Below, piece by piece: positions 1 to 7,536 of a stretch of DNA of 12,475 nt (positions are counted from its first letter, which is position 1; every line of letters begins with the position of its first letter). Under the pieces are notes generated by a model that did not search any database, was not told the DNA's origin, and saw nothing but the letters and a program-made list of their open reading frames with translations. The DNA comes from Planctomycetota bacterium (GTDB lineage: Bacteria; Planctomycetota; Phycisphaerae; Tepidisphaerales; Tepidisphaeraceae). The stretch is taken from positions 1-12,475 of the forward strand of contig JAKORQ010000173.1 of the NCBI GenBank assembly GCA_029777755.1, given 5' to 3'. A program made the position numbers and the translations under genes.

Positions 1-2743
1 GCAGGAGAACCGCGTGGCCGACGCCGCTCTGGTCCGGCGTTGGTTTCTCAGCCTTGGCGGTGCTCTTGCCCGGGGGCTGCTGATATAGCGAGCGCATCAC
101 CTGTTGAAGGCTGCGGAAGTCGATGGGCTTGGTTATGTGGGCGGCAAAGCCGGCGGCCCGTGAGCGGGCGATGTCCTCGTCCATGCCGTAGCCGCTGAGG
201 GCGATGCCGCGGATGTTGCGCTCGCGCAGGCGCTTCATCACATCCAGGCCCGAACCATCCGGCAGTCCCAGGTCGCTGACGAGAATGTCAAACTCTTCCT
301 GCTCGGCCGCCGCGATCGCCTGGGCAACTGAGTCGGCCGATTTCACCTGCCAGCCGGCGCGCGTCAGCAGGCGCTCGAGCACGCGGAGCGTGTCGGGATT
401 GTCCTCCACAAGCAGCACGCGCCTTCCGCGCACTTCCTGGCCCGCGGCTGCGATGAAGCTGTCGTTGGAATCGGTGCCCGGCTTGCGGCGGCGTTGCTGC
501 TGGGCGGGGCTGATGGTCTTGAAACGCACGGTGAAGGTCGAGCCTCGATTGGGGCCTTCGCTGTCGGCCGAGATCGTGCCGCCATGTGCGTGCACCACCG
601 ATCGGCTGATCGCCAGGCCAAGCCCAAGTCCGCCGGAGTTCTTGCCCATGGCCGCCTCGACCTGTTCGAAGGCGTCGAAGATCCTGGCCAGGCTCTGTTT
701 GGTCATGCCCACGCCGGTGTCGATGACACAGATGCGCACCACCTTGGTGCCGCCGGTGGGATCAGGCTCGTTGTCGGTGCGGATGGTGATTTTGCCGCCC
801 TGGGGGGTGAACTTGGTGGCATTCTTGAGCAGGTTCCAGAAGACCTGGTGAATGCGGGCGGCGTCGCCGCTGATCATGCGCTCTTCCGCGTGCAGTTCCA
901 GTTTCACCTGGAGATTGTTGCGGCGGATCTCCGGCTGGCAGATCTCCACGGTGCGCTTGAGCGCAAGATGAATGTCCAGCGGCTCGTGGCACAGGTGCAG
1001 CTTGCCCTTGGAGACGCGCGTCAGGTCGAGCAGGTCATCGATGAGGCGCGCCTCAAGACGGATGTTGCGGTCGATCATCTCCAGCGTTGGCAGCAGTTCC
1101 TGCGGCGTCTTGGGATCCTCGCGCAGCGCGGAGACCTCGGCGAGCACCGGGGTAAGCGGGGTGCGCAGCTCGTGGCTGAGCATTGCGAGGAAATCATCCT
1201 TGGCGCGGCTGGCGTTCTCGGCGGTCTGGCGGGCGCGGGTCATGCTCTCCTGGTTGCGGCGGCGCTCGGAGATGTCGCGGAAATAGCCGGCGATGTACTC
1301 GTTGCCGCCATGCACGAGGTAGTTGGTGGAGATCTCCACGGCAATCAGTCGGCCGCTGCTATGGCGATGCTCCGTCTCGAACAGCAGCGAGCGTTGCTCA
1401 CGCAGCCGCTGCAGAAGCTGGTCGCAGATCTCGGGGGTGAAGTGGGGGTTGAACTCAAACAGCGACTTGCTGAGCATATCCGGGCGGCTGAAGCCGAAGT
1501 GGTCACACGCGGCCGTGTTGGCGTAGATCAGGCGGAACCCCTTGGCCGGCGACATGATGTAGAACGGATCAGCGCTCTGGTCCATCAGCCACTTAAAGAA
1601 GTAAAGCTGCTCCGAGGTCTTCTTCCCGTACTCGATCTGGCGGTTCAACTCGGCCGTGCGCCTTGCGACGGTGCGGCGAAGCTGGACGTTCCAGAAGATC
1701 GCCAGTAGTGAGATGAGGACCGCGCCCCCGGCGGCCGCCACCGCCGGGACGAACCAGCCCGGGAGTGTGCCGTTCTCGGTGCCCTTATAGATGAAGCCGT
1801 CTATCGAGCGCGTATCGGTGAGCATCCCGGCGTCGGCGTACACGCGCACGATCATCTCCCAGCGGCCGGGATTCATGTGCCCCAGGTCAACCAGCCCCGG
1901 CAGGATCAGGTCGCTCATGGCGGCCGCCTCCTGGAGCAATAGTTCGCGGGTGATGCCGCGCTCCTGCACGCCGGGCATTGCGGCGATGAGATCGGCGATC
2001 TCCTCGGCGTGGGTCAGGGCGTACTGCCATCCCTTGATGGTTGCCCTGCGGAAGGCGGCCACTCGCTCGGGATAGTTCTTCACCTGCTCCCTGGTCGTGA
2101 AGAGTGTGTCTCCGTAGAAGTCGATGCCATAGTCGATGGCGCGGATCATGCGCGGCTCAACACCGCGGGCGCGCATCTGGAACGGTTCAACCGTGCAGTA
2201 TGCCGATACCGCGTCTACCTTGCCCTCGATGAGCTGATCGAGGTCATAGTCGCTGGGGATGATGCGGATGGCGTCCTGCGAGATTCCCTCGCGCTTCAGC
2301 AGCAGCTTGATCTGCGTGACCCCCTGTTCATCGTAGAGCATCACTGTCTTGCCACGCAGGTCAGAGGGCGCGCGTATGCCGCTGTCCTGCCGCGTGAGCA
2401 GGACGTACGGGGAATGCTGAAAGATGGCCGCCAGCGCCACTATGTCCTCGCCGCGCATGTAGTGCAGGATGATGTCCGAGTCGGAGATGCCGAAGTCTGC
2501 CTTGCCTTCTAGCACCATCTTTACCGGTGGGCGGTCGAGGCCGCCGCCGAGGATCTTCACGTCCAGGCCTTCATCGGCATAGAACCCTTTTTCCTTGGCG
2601 GCTATGTAGCCGGCGAACTGGAACTGCGGATGCCACTTGAGCTGGAGAGTGACTGTCTCCAGTCCTGAAGCGGGCTGATTCGCAAGCAGTGTCGAGCTTA
2701 GGAAGACTATCAGCAGGGAGATTTTGACGAGGCTTCGAATCAT
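1..2743 (-). CDS. Hybrid sensor histidine kinase with periplasmic NMT1/THI5-like sensor domain (3' end outside window)
   Basis: Membrane-bound two-component sensor that should bind a small ligand outside the cytoplasm and autophosphorylate inside. One frame stays open from the ATG at 2743 to the left edge (914 codons, no stop). Domains in order: signal peptide (about 1-22); NMT1/THI5-like solute-binding domain (about 28-320, opening LQLKWHPQFQFAGYIAAKEK); one membrane helix (about 328-350); PAS (about 381-496, ending in FRDISERR); HisKA with phospho-acceptor H524 in MLSHELRTPL; HATPase with N641 in the N-box, DTGVGM and GLGLGLA; receiver with EDN acidic residues, phospho-acceptor D824 in SDLGLPDG and K872 in TKP. 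The kinase and receiver residues look intact. After the receiver comes a polar linker, then VGHAVLL at the edge, which could open a second receiver. Fusions of THI5-like domains to kinases are a known architecture, but the ligand cannot be inferred. The Shine-Dalgarno before ATG 2743 is weak; the start is supported by the signal peptide that follows. Confidence 0.93.
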   Translation of the reverse strand, partial: MIRSLVKISLLIVFLSSTLLANQPASGLETVTLQLKWHPQFQFAGYIAAKEKGFYADEGLDVKILGGGLDRPPVKMVLEGKADFGISDSDIILHYMRGEDIVALAAIFQHSPYVLLTRQDSGIRAPSDLRGKTVMLYDEQGVTQIKLLLKREGISQDAIRIIPSDYDLDQLIEGKVDAVSAYCTVEPFQMRARGVEPRMIRAIDYGIDFYGDTLFTTREQVKNYPERVAAFRRATIKGWQYALTHAEEIADLIAAMPGVQERGITRELLLQEAAAMSDLILPGLVDLGHMNPGRWEMIVRVYADAGMLTDTRSIDGFIYKGTENGTLPGWFVPAVAAAGGAVLISLLAIFWNVQLRRTVARRTAELNRQIEYGKKTSEQLYFFKWLMDQSADPFYIMSPAKGFRLIYANTAACDHFGFSRPDMLSKSLFEFNPHFTPEICDQLLQRLREQRSLLFETEHRHSSGRLIAVEISTNYLVHGGNEYIAGYFRDISERRRNQESMTRARQTAENASRAKDDFLAMLSHELRTPLTPVLAEVSALREDPKTPQELLPTLEMIDRNIRLEARLIDDLLDLTRVSKGKLHLCHEPLDIHLALKRTVEICQPEIRRNNLQVKLELHAEERMISGDAARIHQVFWNLLKNATKFTPQGGKITIRTDNEPDPTGGTKVVRICVIDTGVGMTKQSLARIFDAFEQVEAAMGKNSGGLGLGLAISRSVVHAHGGTISADSEGPNRGSTFTVRFKTISPAQQQRRRKPGTDSNDSFIAAAGQEVRGRRVLLVEDNPDTLRVLERLLTRAGWQVKSADSVAQAIAAAEQEEFDILVSDLGLPDGSGLDVMKRLRERNIRGIALSGYGMDEDIARSRAAGFAAHITKPIDFRSLQQVMRSLYQQPPGKSTAKAEKPTPDQSGVGHAVLL

Positions 2744-2964
2744 GCGGTTCCCGCAGAGTTCGCTCACTTGAAAAGTCCGTATCAACTAGAGCTACGCGGA
2801 GTTTTGTGACCCGGTTCGGAAAGGCGCGAACATATTGATCGTCACCTGCACCAGGCGACGTCCATCGCTGCATCATGGCGTGAAAGTGCGCGCGGCTTCA
2901 GCTAGAGTTACGGTTGCGTTGCCGCAAGCCGTAAGCCGAGCGGCGCTAGCACATTGTGGATGCC
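2744..2964. promoter_or_regulatory. Divergent intergenic region between sensor kinase and glycosyltransferase genes
   Basis: This 221-bp spacer separates two divergent genes, so it should hold the promoters of both. I could not pick a convincing -35/-10 pair for either. Two structures are visible. The first is an imperfect direct repeat, CTAGAGCTACG at 2786-2796 and CTAGAGTTACG at 2902-2912 (10 of 11 identical). The second is a small hairpin at 2910-2932, in which ACGG and TTGCG pair with CGCAA and CCGT across one bulged G and a TTGC loop. The hairpin lies 33 bp upstream of the glycosyltransferase ATG, so it may fall in its 5' leader. No plausible small gene was seen here. Confidence 0.5.
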
Positions 2965-4092
2965 ATGACGCAAGTTAACGTCAGTATCGTCGTCCCAACC
3001 CTTAACGAGGCGGAGAACATTCCCCAGCTCGTTGAGCGGGTTGCCAATGCCATGAGCGGACGCGACTGGGAAATGCTTATCGTGGACGACGACAGCCGTG
3101 ATGGCACTCCGCAGGTCTGTGCTGAGCTTGCTGAAAAGTATCCGCTGAGGCTGCTGGTGCGGAAGAGGCCGGCATACGGGCTCAGCGGTGCCGTGCTGCA
3201 TGGGTTTGCTCACGCGAGGGGAAATGTGCTGGTGGTCATGGATGCCGACCTGCAGCATCCGCCGGAGAAGATCCCGGAACTCGTCGATACTGTGGTCAGT
3301 GGACAGGCGGATTTCGTCATCGGCTCGCGCTATGCCGGGGGAACCATGGCGGAACAGTGGGGCGCTTTTCGCCGGCTCAACTCATTTCTCGCGACACTGC
3401 TGGCCAGGCCATTCGCCGGCAACGTGAAGGATCCCATGTCCGGCTTCTTTGCCCTGCGGCGCGAGACTTTTGAATGCGCCCAGAGACTCTCGCCGATGGG
3501 ATACAAGATCGCGCTGGAGCTGATATGCAAGTGCCGGGTGAAGCAGGTGAGGGAGATTCCCATTCATTTCGGCGTTCGCCAGCGCGGGCAGAGCAAGCTG
3601 ACGCTGAAACAGCAGTTTCACTACCTGCAGCATCTCTCGCGACTGTATGATTTCACTTTCCCCCGCCTGGCGCCGATCATGAAGTTCCTTATCGTGCTGA
3701 TGATCGGCTTTGTGCTGGCGGCCGTCGCCTTTGCCGTCGCCGTCAAGGCGGGAGCTGCGCTGCCGATCGCTGCGGTGATCGCGTACCTGGCTCATCTGCT
3801 GGTCACGGCCGTTTTTCATCTGCGCTACATCCGGGCGCAGTGGGAGTTTCTCGTCAACCGTCGGCCATGGGTTGATTTCATGCTGGTGTCGCTGGTCGAG
3901 CTGGTGGCAGTGGCCGGCAGTGGATATTGGCTTATATGGCGCATCGGAACGCCGGCCGCGTCCGAGGTCCTGGTGATCACGTTCCTTGTCGGCACGGTGG
4001 TGCGCTACATCCTGCGCAAGGAGCTTCTGCTGGACGTCCGCGGGCTGCGGCGAAATGTGCGCGCTGAGGAACTTGGCGAGAAGACTACCTGA
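2965..4092 (+). CDS. GT2 polyprenyl-phosphate glycosyltransferase (DPM1-like) with C-terminal GtrA-like membrane domain
   Basis: Likely transfers a sugar (mannose or glucose class) from a nucleotide sugar to a polyprenyl phosphate at the inner membrane, making a lipid-linked donor for envelope glycans. The 375-aa protein has GT-A fold motifs: PTLNE at 11-15, VDDDS at 40-44 with D46, and the metal-binding DAD at 93-95 in VVMDADLQHPP. It also has IGSRY and DPMSGFFALRR downstream, all typical of DPM1/GtrB-type enzymes. The last 130 or so residues hold about four hydrophobic helices and end KELLLDVRGLRRN, which fits a GtrA-like domain. The frame also has an in-frame GTG at 2956; I prefer ATG 2965 because the conserved strand VSIVVPTLNE follows directly. 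Neither start has a clear Shine-Dalgarno. The sugar and acceptor cannot be read from sequence. Its stop overlaps the end of the convergent downstream gene by 8 bp. Confidence 0.9.
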   Translation: MTQVNVSIVVPTLNEAENIPQLVERVANAMSGRDWEMLIVDDDSRDGTPQVCAELAEKYPLRLLVRKRPAYGLSGAVLHGFAHARGNVLVVMDADLQHPPEKIPELVDTVVSGQADFVIGSRYAGGTMAEQWGAFRRLNSFLATLLARPFAGNVKDPMSGFFALRRETFECAQRLSPMGYKIALELICKCRVKQVREIPIHFGVRQRGQSKLTLKQQFHYLQHLSRLYDFTFPRLAPIMKFLIVLMIGFVLAAVAFAVAVKAGAALPIAAVIAYLAHLLVTAVFHLRYIRAQWEFLVNRRPWVDFMLVSLVELVAVAGSGYWLIWRIGTPAASEVLVITFLVGTVVRYILRKELLLDVRGLRRNVRAEELGEKTT

Positions 4093-6139
4093 GAATCCTC
4101 AGCAGGTTTGAGTAGTCATCCGTCCACAGGCCAACGCTGTCGCGCGCGACCGGCCTGTGTGCAACTTCCCTGACGAGCGGGTGCTCGAGGATGGCGGGAG
4201 CATTGCCCAGTAGCGCCACATCTGTCGCGTTCATCAGGTCGGTAACCTTGCCGGCCGGGGAATCGAGAACTACGGCATCCATGCCCGTTGCCTCCGCCAG
4301 GCGGGCGATCACCGGTTCAAGCTGCAGGTAGCGATTGCTGATGTGGATCACAAGCACGCCATCGGTCGCCAGATGACGGCGATACAGTTCAATCGCCTCG
4401 ACCGTCAGCAGGTGTGTCGGCAGCCCATTGCCGCTGAAGGCATCGACGATGAGCAGGTCAAACTGCTGATCCGCCTGCTGATGCAGAGAAAGTCGGGCGT
4501 CGCCGGGAATGATGCTCAGGTTCTTCACGCGACACAGGTAGGTGAAATGCTCCTTCGCCACCTCAATCATCAGCGGGTCAAGCTCGTAGAAGGTGACCTG
4601 ATCCTCATCGCGTGCCCATGCGGCGATCGCGCCGGCTCCCAGGCCGATCACCCCGATTTTTCGCGAAGGGCTTGACTCGGTGGCCCGCATCAGTCGCCCA
4701 AAGCAGCTGTCAGGCCAGTAGTAGCTTATCGGCTCACCCGAGCGCCGCTCATCGAGGATCTGCAGGCCATGCACCACGCCATCGTGATAGAGTGTCCTTA
4801 CTGTTGCCCCGATTTCCGGTCGGTAGGCATCGCGAACGACAACTTCGCCGTAGAAGCTGCGGGCGCGGAAGACCATCCTGGTCATTCCGTAACTGCCGCT
4901 GGCGTCGAGCCAGAGCAGCACGACCACGATCCCGGCAAGGATGCCTATACCGAACCACGCATAGAACGGCCGGCCGTTCTTCAGCCGGCTGTCGCGCGAT
5001 CCCCACAGAGCCAGCAGCACAAGCAGCATGACTCCCGCCAGCGCGATATGCATCTCCCATCGCGCGGGGAACAGCAGCGGCGAGATGATGGCCGACACCA
5101 CCGACCCCATGACGCTGCCCAGCGCCAGCAGCAGGTAATACAGGCTCAATCCGCCGGCCGGCGGGCGAACTCGATATATCTCGCCATGGCAGATAACGCA
5201 GCCGGCCAGCAGCAGTGCTGATGAAAGTGCCAGGTGCTGCCAGATGGGTATCCGCAACGCCAGCACCATCAGCAGGCTCTCACCCAGCAGCAGGATGAAG
5301 TACGCCGGGATGAAGATCGAGCGCCGATACCAGCCTGGTCTCTCGAAGCAGATGACAAACGACAGCAGATATATGGCAAGTGGCAGGATCCAGAGGAAGG
5401 GAACCGGCGCGATGCGCACCGACATGGATGCGGTGAGCGCCAGCAGGAGCATGCTGCTGATCGCCGGCCAGGTCATCCACACGAGCATCCACAGCGCCGC
5501 CGGGCGATATCTCTCCTGCGGCGGGCCGGCGTCGCTGGCAGTTGTGCCATTTCCGAGGAATGCCGAGGCGGCCGAAATGATGGCGAACACGCACATCAGC
5601 CCCGACCACGCATACGCCTGTTGCCGCAGGCCAACAAAAGGCTCGATGAGCGTTGGGTAGGCCAGCAGCGCCAGCAGTGAGGCAAGGTTGGATAGCGCAT
5701 ACAGGCGGTAGGGCGGCGAAGCGGCATCGATCCGGTGCCACCAGGCCTGTGACAGAGTCGAAGTGGAGGAAAGCACAAAAAAGGGCATGCCTGTGGTGAC
5801 CAACAGCACCACCAGCACGCGCCATACCGGCGCAGTCGCATCGGGAGGCTTGAGAGATTCAGGCGGCAGAATCGGCAATGTCAGCAGGGCTGCTACCAGC
5901 AGCACCAGGTGAACAACCAGTGCGAGTTTGCGTGGCATGGCCCCGGAAGAGAGGTGGGCATAGAGGTATCCGCCAAGCAGGAGAGTCTGGAATAGGAGAA
6001 CGGCTGAGGTCCACACCCCGGCCGACCCGCCAAACCATGGCAGTATCAGCCTGGTGACCATGGGTTGAACGAGGAAAAGCAGAAACGCAGCGACAAACAC
6101 ATTGGCTGCGAGCAACGTCTTGGCGGATCGGGCGGTCAT
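4085..6139 (-). CDS. Fused MFS-like membrane / spermidine synthase-like protein
   Basis: A 684-aa protein of the fused MFS/spermidine synthase family. The N-terminal half (about 1-415) has roughly 12-13 hydrophobic helices, beginning LLAANVFVAAFLLFLVQPMV, a start typical of this family. The C-terminal part (about 470-684) is a Rossmann-type aminopropyltransferase/methyltransferase-like domain. It shows the nucleotide-binding GVIGLGAGAIAAWA (about 493-506), an acidic YELDP strand end, GDARLSL near 547, and VDAFSGNGLPTHLLT near 565. The DAFSG motif replaces the catalytic DxxD-type motif of true spermidine synthases, so polyamine synthesis should not be assumed; transport of a product or modification of a membrane substrate are alternatives. 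No speD-like gene is visible nearby. The ATG at 6139 lacks an obvious Shine-Dalgarno but precedes the conserved first helix. It is divergent from the LacI gene and overlaps the upstream glycosyltransferase's end by 8 bp, tail to tail. Confidence 0.88.
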   Translation of the reverse strand: MTARSAKTLLAANVFVAAFLLFLVQPMVTRLILPWFGGSAGVWTSAVLLFQTLLLGGYLYAHLSSGAMPRKLALVVHLVLLVAALLTLPILPPESLKPPDATAPVWRVLVVLLVTTGMPFFVLSSTSTLSQAWWHRIDAASPPYRLYALSNLASLLALLAYPTLIEPFVGLRQQAYAWSGLMCVFAIISAASAFLGNGTTASDAGPPQERYRPAALWMLVWMTWPAISSMLLLALTASMSVRIAPVPFLWILPLAIYLLSFVICFERPGWYRRSIFIPAYFILLLGESLLMVLALRIPIWQHLALSSALLLAGCVICHGEIYRVRPPAGGLSLYYLLLALGSVMGSVVSAIISPLLFPARWEMHIALAGVMLLVLLALWGSRDSRLKNGRPFYAWFGIGILAGIVVVLLWLDASGSYGMTRMVFRARSFYGEVVVRDAYRPEIGATVRTLYHDGVVHGLQILDERRSGEPISYYWPDSCFGRLMRATESSPSRKIGVIGLGAGAIAAWARDEDQVTFYELDPLMIEVAKEHFTYLCRVKNLSIIPGDARLSLHQQADQQFDLLIVDAFSGNGLPTHLLTVEAIELYRRHLATDGVLVIHISNRYLQLEPVIARLAEATGMDAVVLDSPAGKVTDLMNATDVALLGNAPAILEHPLVREVAHRPVARDSVGLWTDDYSNLLRILR

Positions 6140-6301
6140 GTTCTGGCGCGACAGCTTCCGCGTCCGCCGTCATCTCCGCAAGGGCTCTGGCGAAGGAAAC
6201 AAAAGCCGCCGGCAATGGAAGAAATAGTTCTCGATTCAATGTAACAAACAATGCAACAGTTGCCTGAGTCGATATGTAAGTAGCGAACTAATAATGAGTT
6301 A

Positions 6302-6348
6302 ATAGCAATCACATGTATTTTGTAAATTGGTGTAATTTACATTGCTAT
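6302..6348. repeat. Outer inverted repeat flanking the candidate operator
   Basis: ATAGCAAT (6302-6309) and ATTGCTAT (6341-6348) are perfect 8-bp reverse complements separated by 31 bp. They bracket the inner inverted repeat, although their centres differ by about 6 bp, so they do not form a single symmetric site. They may be a second operator pair or chance in AT-rich sequence. Confidence 0.4.
6321..6341. promoter_or_regulatory. Candidate LacI-family operator: perfect inverted repeat
   Basis: TGTAAATT (6321-6328) and AATTTACA (6334-6341) are exact reverse complements around a 5-bp spacer. The site is 38 bp upstream of the chosen LacI start. LacI-family regulators bind palindromes and commonly repress their own gene, so autoregulation is plausible. 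The 5-bp spacer is longer than in the compact operators usual for the family, so another dimeric regulator could own it. Confidence 0.5.
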
Positions 6349-6371
6349 CGCGTGGCGCAAGTTCGTAATAT
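6342..6371 (+). promoter_or_regulatory. Possible promoter for the LacI-type gene, placed for a leaderless transcript
   Basis: TTGCTA (6342-6347) and TAATAT (6366-6371) are spaced 18 bp apart. Each matches the sigma-70 consensus at 4 of 6 positions. Transcription would begin about 7 bp after the -10, at or next to the ATG at 6379, and that ATG has no Shine-Dalgarno. The match is modest and many PVC promoters deviate, so this is a tentative call. Confidence 0.3.
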
Positions 6372-6378
6372 ATCCAGC

Positions 6379-7512
6379 ATGGTGATGACGGCGGCGGAAA
6401 TCGGTCGGCTCGTTGGATGCTCCACTGCAACCGTCTCGCGCGCCATCAACAACAGCGGATCTGTCGCCCCGGAGACCCGGGACGCCATTTTCCGGATGTT
6501 GCGCGAGACGCAATACGTGCCGCAGCGCACTGGCAGGCGGCGCAAGGGGAGAGCTGCCGCTTCTGCCAGTTCCACCCGCCTGGTTCACATCCTCTATCAC
6601 CGCCACTCGCCGTTTGAACCACTCACCGTGGGCCAGGGCGGGGTTAACGTCGGCCCACTGCATCGGGCCACCCAGAGCAATCTGCGCAGCCCGCGTTTCG
6701 GGCTGGCTGACTCGTTCTGGCGCAGCATCATCGATGGAGCGGTGGCCGAGCTGGCCTGCTGGGATCACAAGGCGGTTCTCGACATCAACACGGATCTGAA
6801 GTCGCCGCAGCTTATCTCTGACCTGAACGAACCGGGCAAGGAAGGTGTGCTGATCGTCGGCGAAGCTTCCGAGGAACTGCGGGAGATTGTCGCCAAGTGT
6901 CGCCATCCCCTGGTGTTGGCCGACCATATCTATGACCAGACGCACGATGTGGTGACGGTCGACAATCTTGCCGGCATATCCACGGCGTTTGATCACATTT
7001 ACTCGCTGGGCCACCGCAGGATCGGCTTCGTGGGGCGGGTGGACAGCAACTTCGCCTACGCGGAACGCTTCAATGCCTTCAGCATGAAGATGGCATCGCA
7101 CTCCCTGCCGGTTCGCACTGAGTGGGTGTACGAGGGGTACAGCCATATTGAGGCGGCGGCGGCCGGCGTAAAGAAGATCCTTTCGCGGGCGGACAGGCCG
7201 ACCGCTCTTATCTGTTCAAGCGACTGTGTGGCCATTGGTGCGCTGCGGGCGGCGACGTCGTTGGGAATCGCCGTGCCCGAGGAGCTGAGCATCATTGGCT
7301 TCGACGATATTGATGCCGCATCACTGGTTACTCCGCCGCTTACAACCCTGCATGTCCCGGCGGCGGAGATCGGGCGGCAATCAGTCAGGCTGCTCATGAT
7401 CCAGGCGCGTTCCCCCGTAGGGTCGCAGCGCATCGGGTGTCGCGTGCGCCTGGTTCCAAGGCTGGTGATCAGGGGCTCCACCGGGCCAGCACCAGCGGGA
7501 GACAAAAGTTAG
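6379..7512 (+). CDS. LacI-family transcriptional regulator
   Basis: Sugar-responsive DNA-binding regulator of 377 aa. The N-terminal helix-turn-helix reads TAAEIGRLVGCSTATVSRAI (about 4-23), followed by the usual VAPETR helix and a basic hinge (TGRRRKGR). The C-terminal two-lobed periplasmic-binding-protein-like domain has GHRRIGFVG, then ALICSSDCVAIGALRAA, then LSIIGFDDIDAASLVTPPLT, all hallmarks of LacI/GalR effector domains. Between the first core strand (near 67-75) and the helix at about 107 there is an insert of some 30 residues, longer than in LacI or PurR. I chose ATG 6379 (or ATG 6385) over the upstream in-frame ATG at 6313. The extension would put non-conserved residues before the HTH and would overlap the candidate operator. 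The secreted glycan-related genes start 24 bp downstream on the same strand, so they are its likely targets (inferred). Confidence 0.92.
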   Translation: MVMTAAEIGRLVGCSTATVSRAINNSGSVAPETRDAIFRMLRETQYVPQRTGRRRKGRAAASASSTRLVHILYHRHSPFEPLTVGQGGVNVGPLHRATQSNLRSPRFGLADSFWRSIIDGAVAELACWDHKAVLDINTDLKSPQLISDLNEPGKEGVLIVGEASEELREIVAKCRHPLVLADHIYDQTHDVVTVDNLAGISTAFDHIYSLGHRRIGFVGRVDSNFAYAERFNAFSMKMASHSLPVRTEWVYEGYSHIEAAAAGVKKILSRADRPTALICSSDCVAIGALRAATSLGIAVPEELSIIGFDDIDAASLVTPPLTTLHVPAAEIGRQSVRLLMIQARSPVGSQRIGCRVRLVPRLVIRGSTGPAPAGDKS

Positions 7513-7523
7513 TTCATTTCTAC

Positions 7524-7533
7524 AGGAGGAGAG
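7524..7533 (+). promoter_or_regulatory. Strong Shine-Dalgarno of the PEP-CTERM gene
   Basis: AGGAGGAGAG ends 3 bp before the ATG at 7537 and its AGGAGG core is 7 bp away. It is the strongest ribosome-binding site in the window and fixes this start. High translation of this surface protein would follow. Confidence 0.85.
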
Positions 7534-7536
7534 ATA

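Larger units (their letters stand above)
6140..6378. promoter_or_regulatory. AT-rich divergent regulatory region upstream of the LacI-type regulator
   Basis: The stretch from about 6225 to 6345 is strikingly AT-rich against its GC-rich surroundings and lies between two divergent genes. The pentamer TGTAA occurs at 6240, 6275, 6321 and 6331, with its complement TTACA at 6337. A perfect 11-bp palindrome, GCAAC-A-GTTGC, sits at 6253-6263. CAATGTAA at 6237-6244 is repeated in inverted form (TTACATTG) at 6337-6344. Such recurring half-sites are what a dimeric or looping repressor would bind. That this repressor is the adjacent LacI protein is inference. No coding capacity of note was seen apart from an upstream in-frame extension of the LacI frame, which I reject as coding. 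Confidence 0.6.

Noticed and set aside
494..1708. 404-codon rightward open frame
   Set aside because: It is antisense to the PAS/HisKA/HATPase/receiver region of the sensor kinase, whose motifs are intact on the other strand. The rightward product shows no recognisable domain.
2571..2876. 101-codon leftward open frame crossing the kinase start
   Set aside because: It is in a different frame from the sensor kinase, has no motif, and its start lies in the divergent promoter region.
4083..4117. Possible bidirectional terminator at the convergent overlap (GACTAC/GTAGTC outer arms, CTGAG/CTCAG inner arms)
   Set aside because: The arms are short, the inner stem is off-centre, and there is no T-tract on either strand. 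It lies in coding sequence and may be chance.
6313..6378. Upstream extension of the LacI gene from ATG 6313
   Set aside because: The 22 added residues precede the conserved HTH start, have no family counterpart, and overlap the inverted repeats of the regulatory region.
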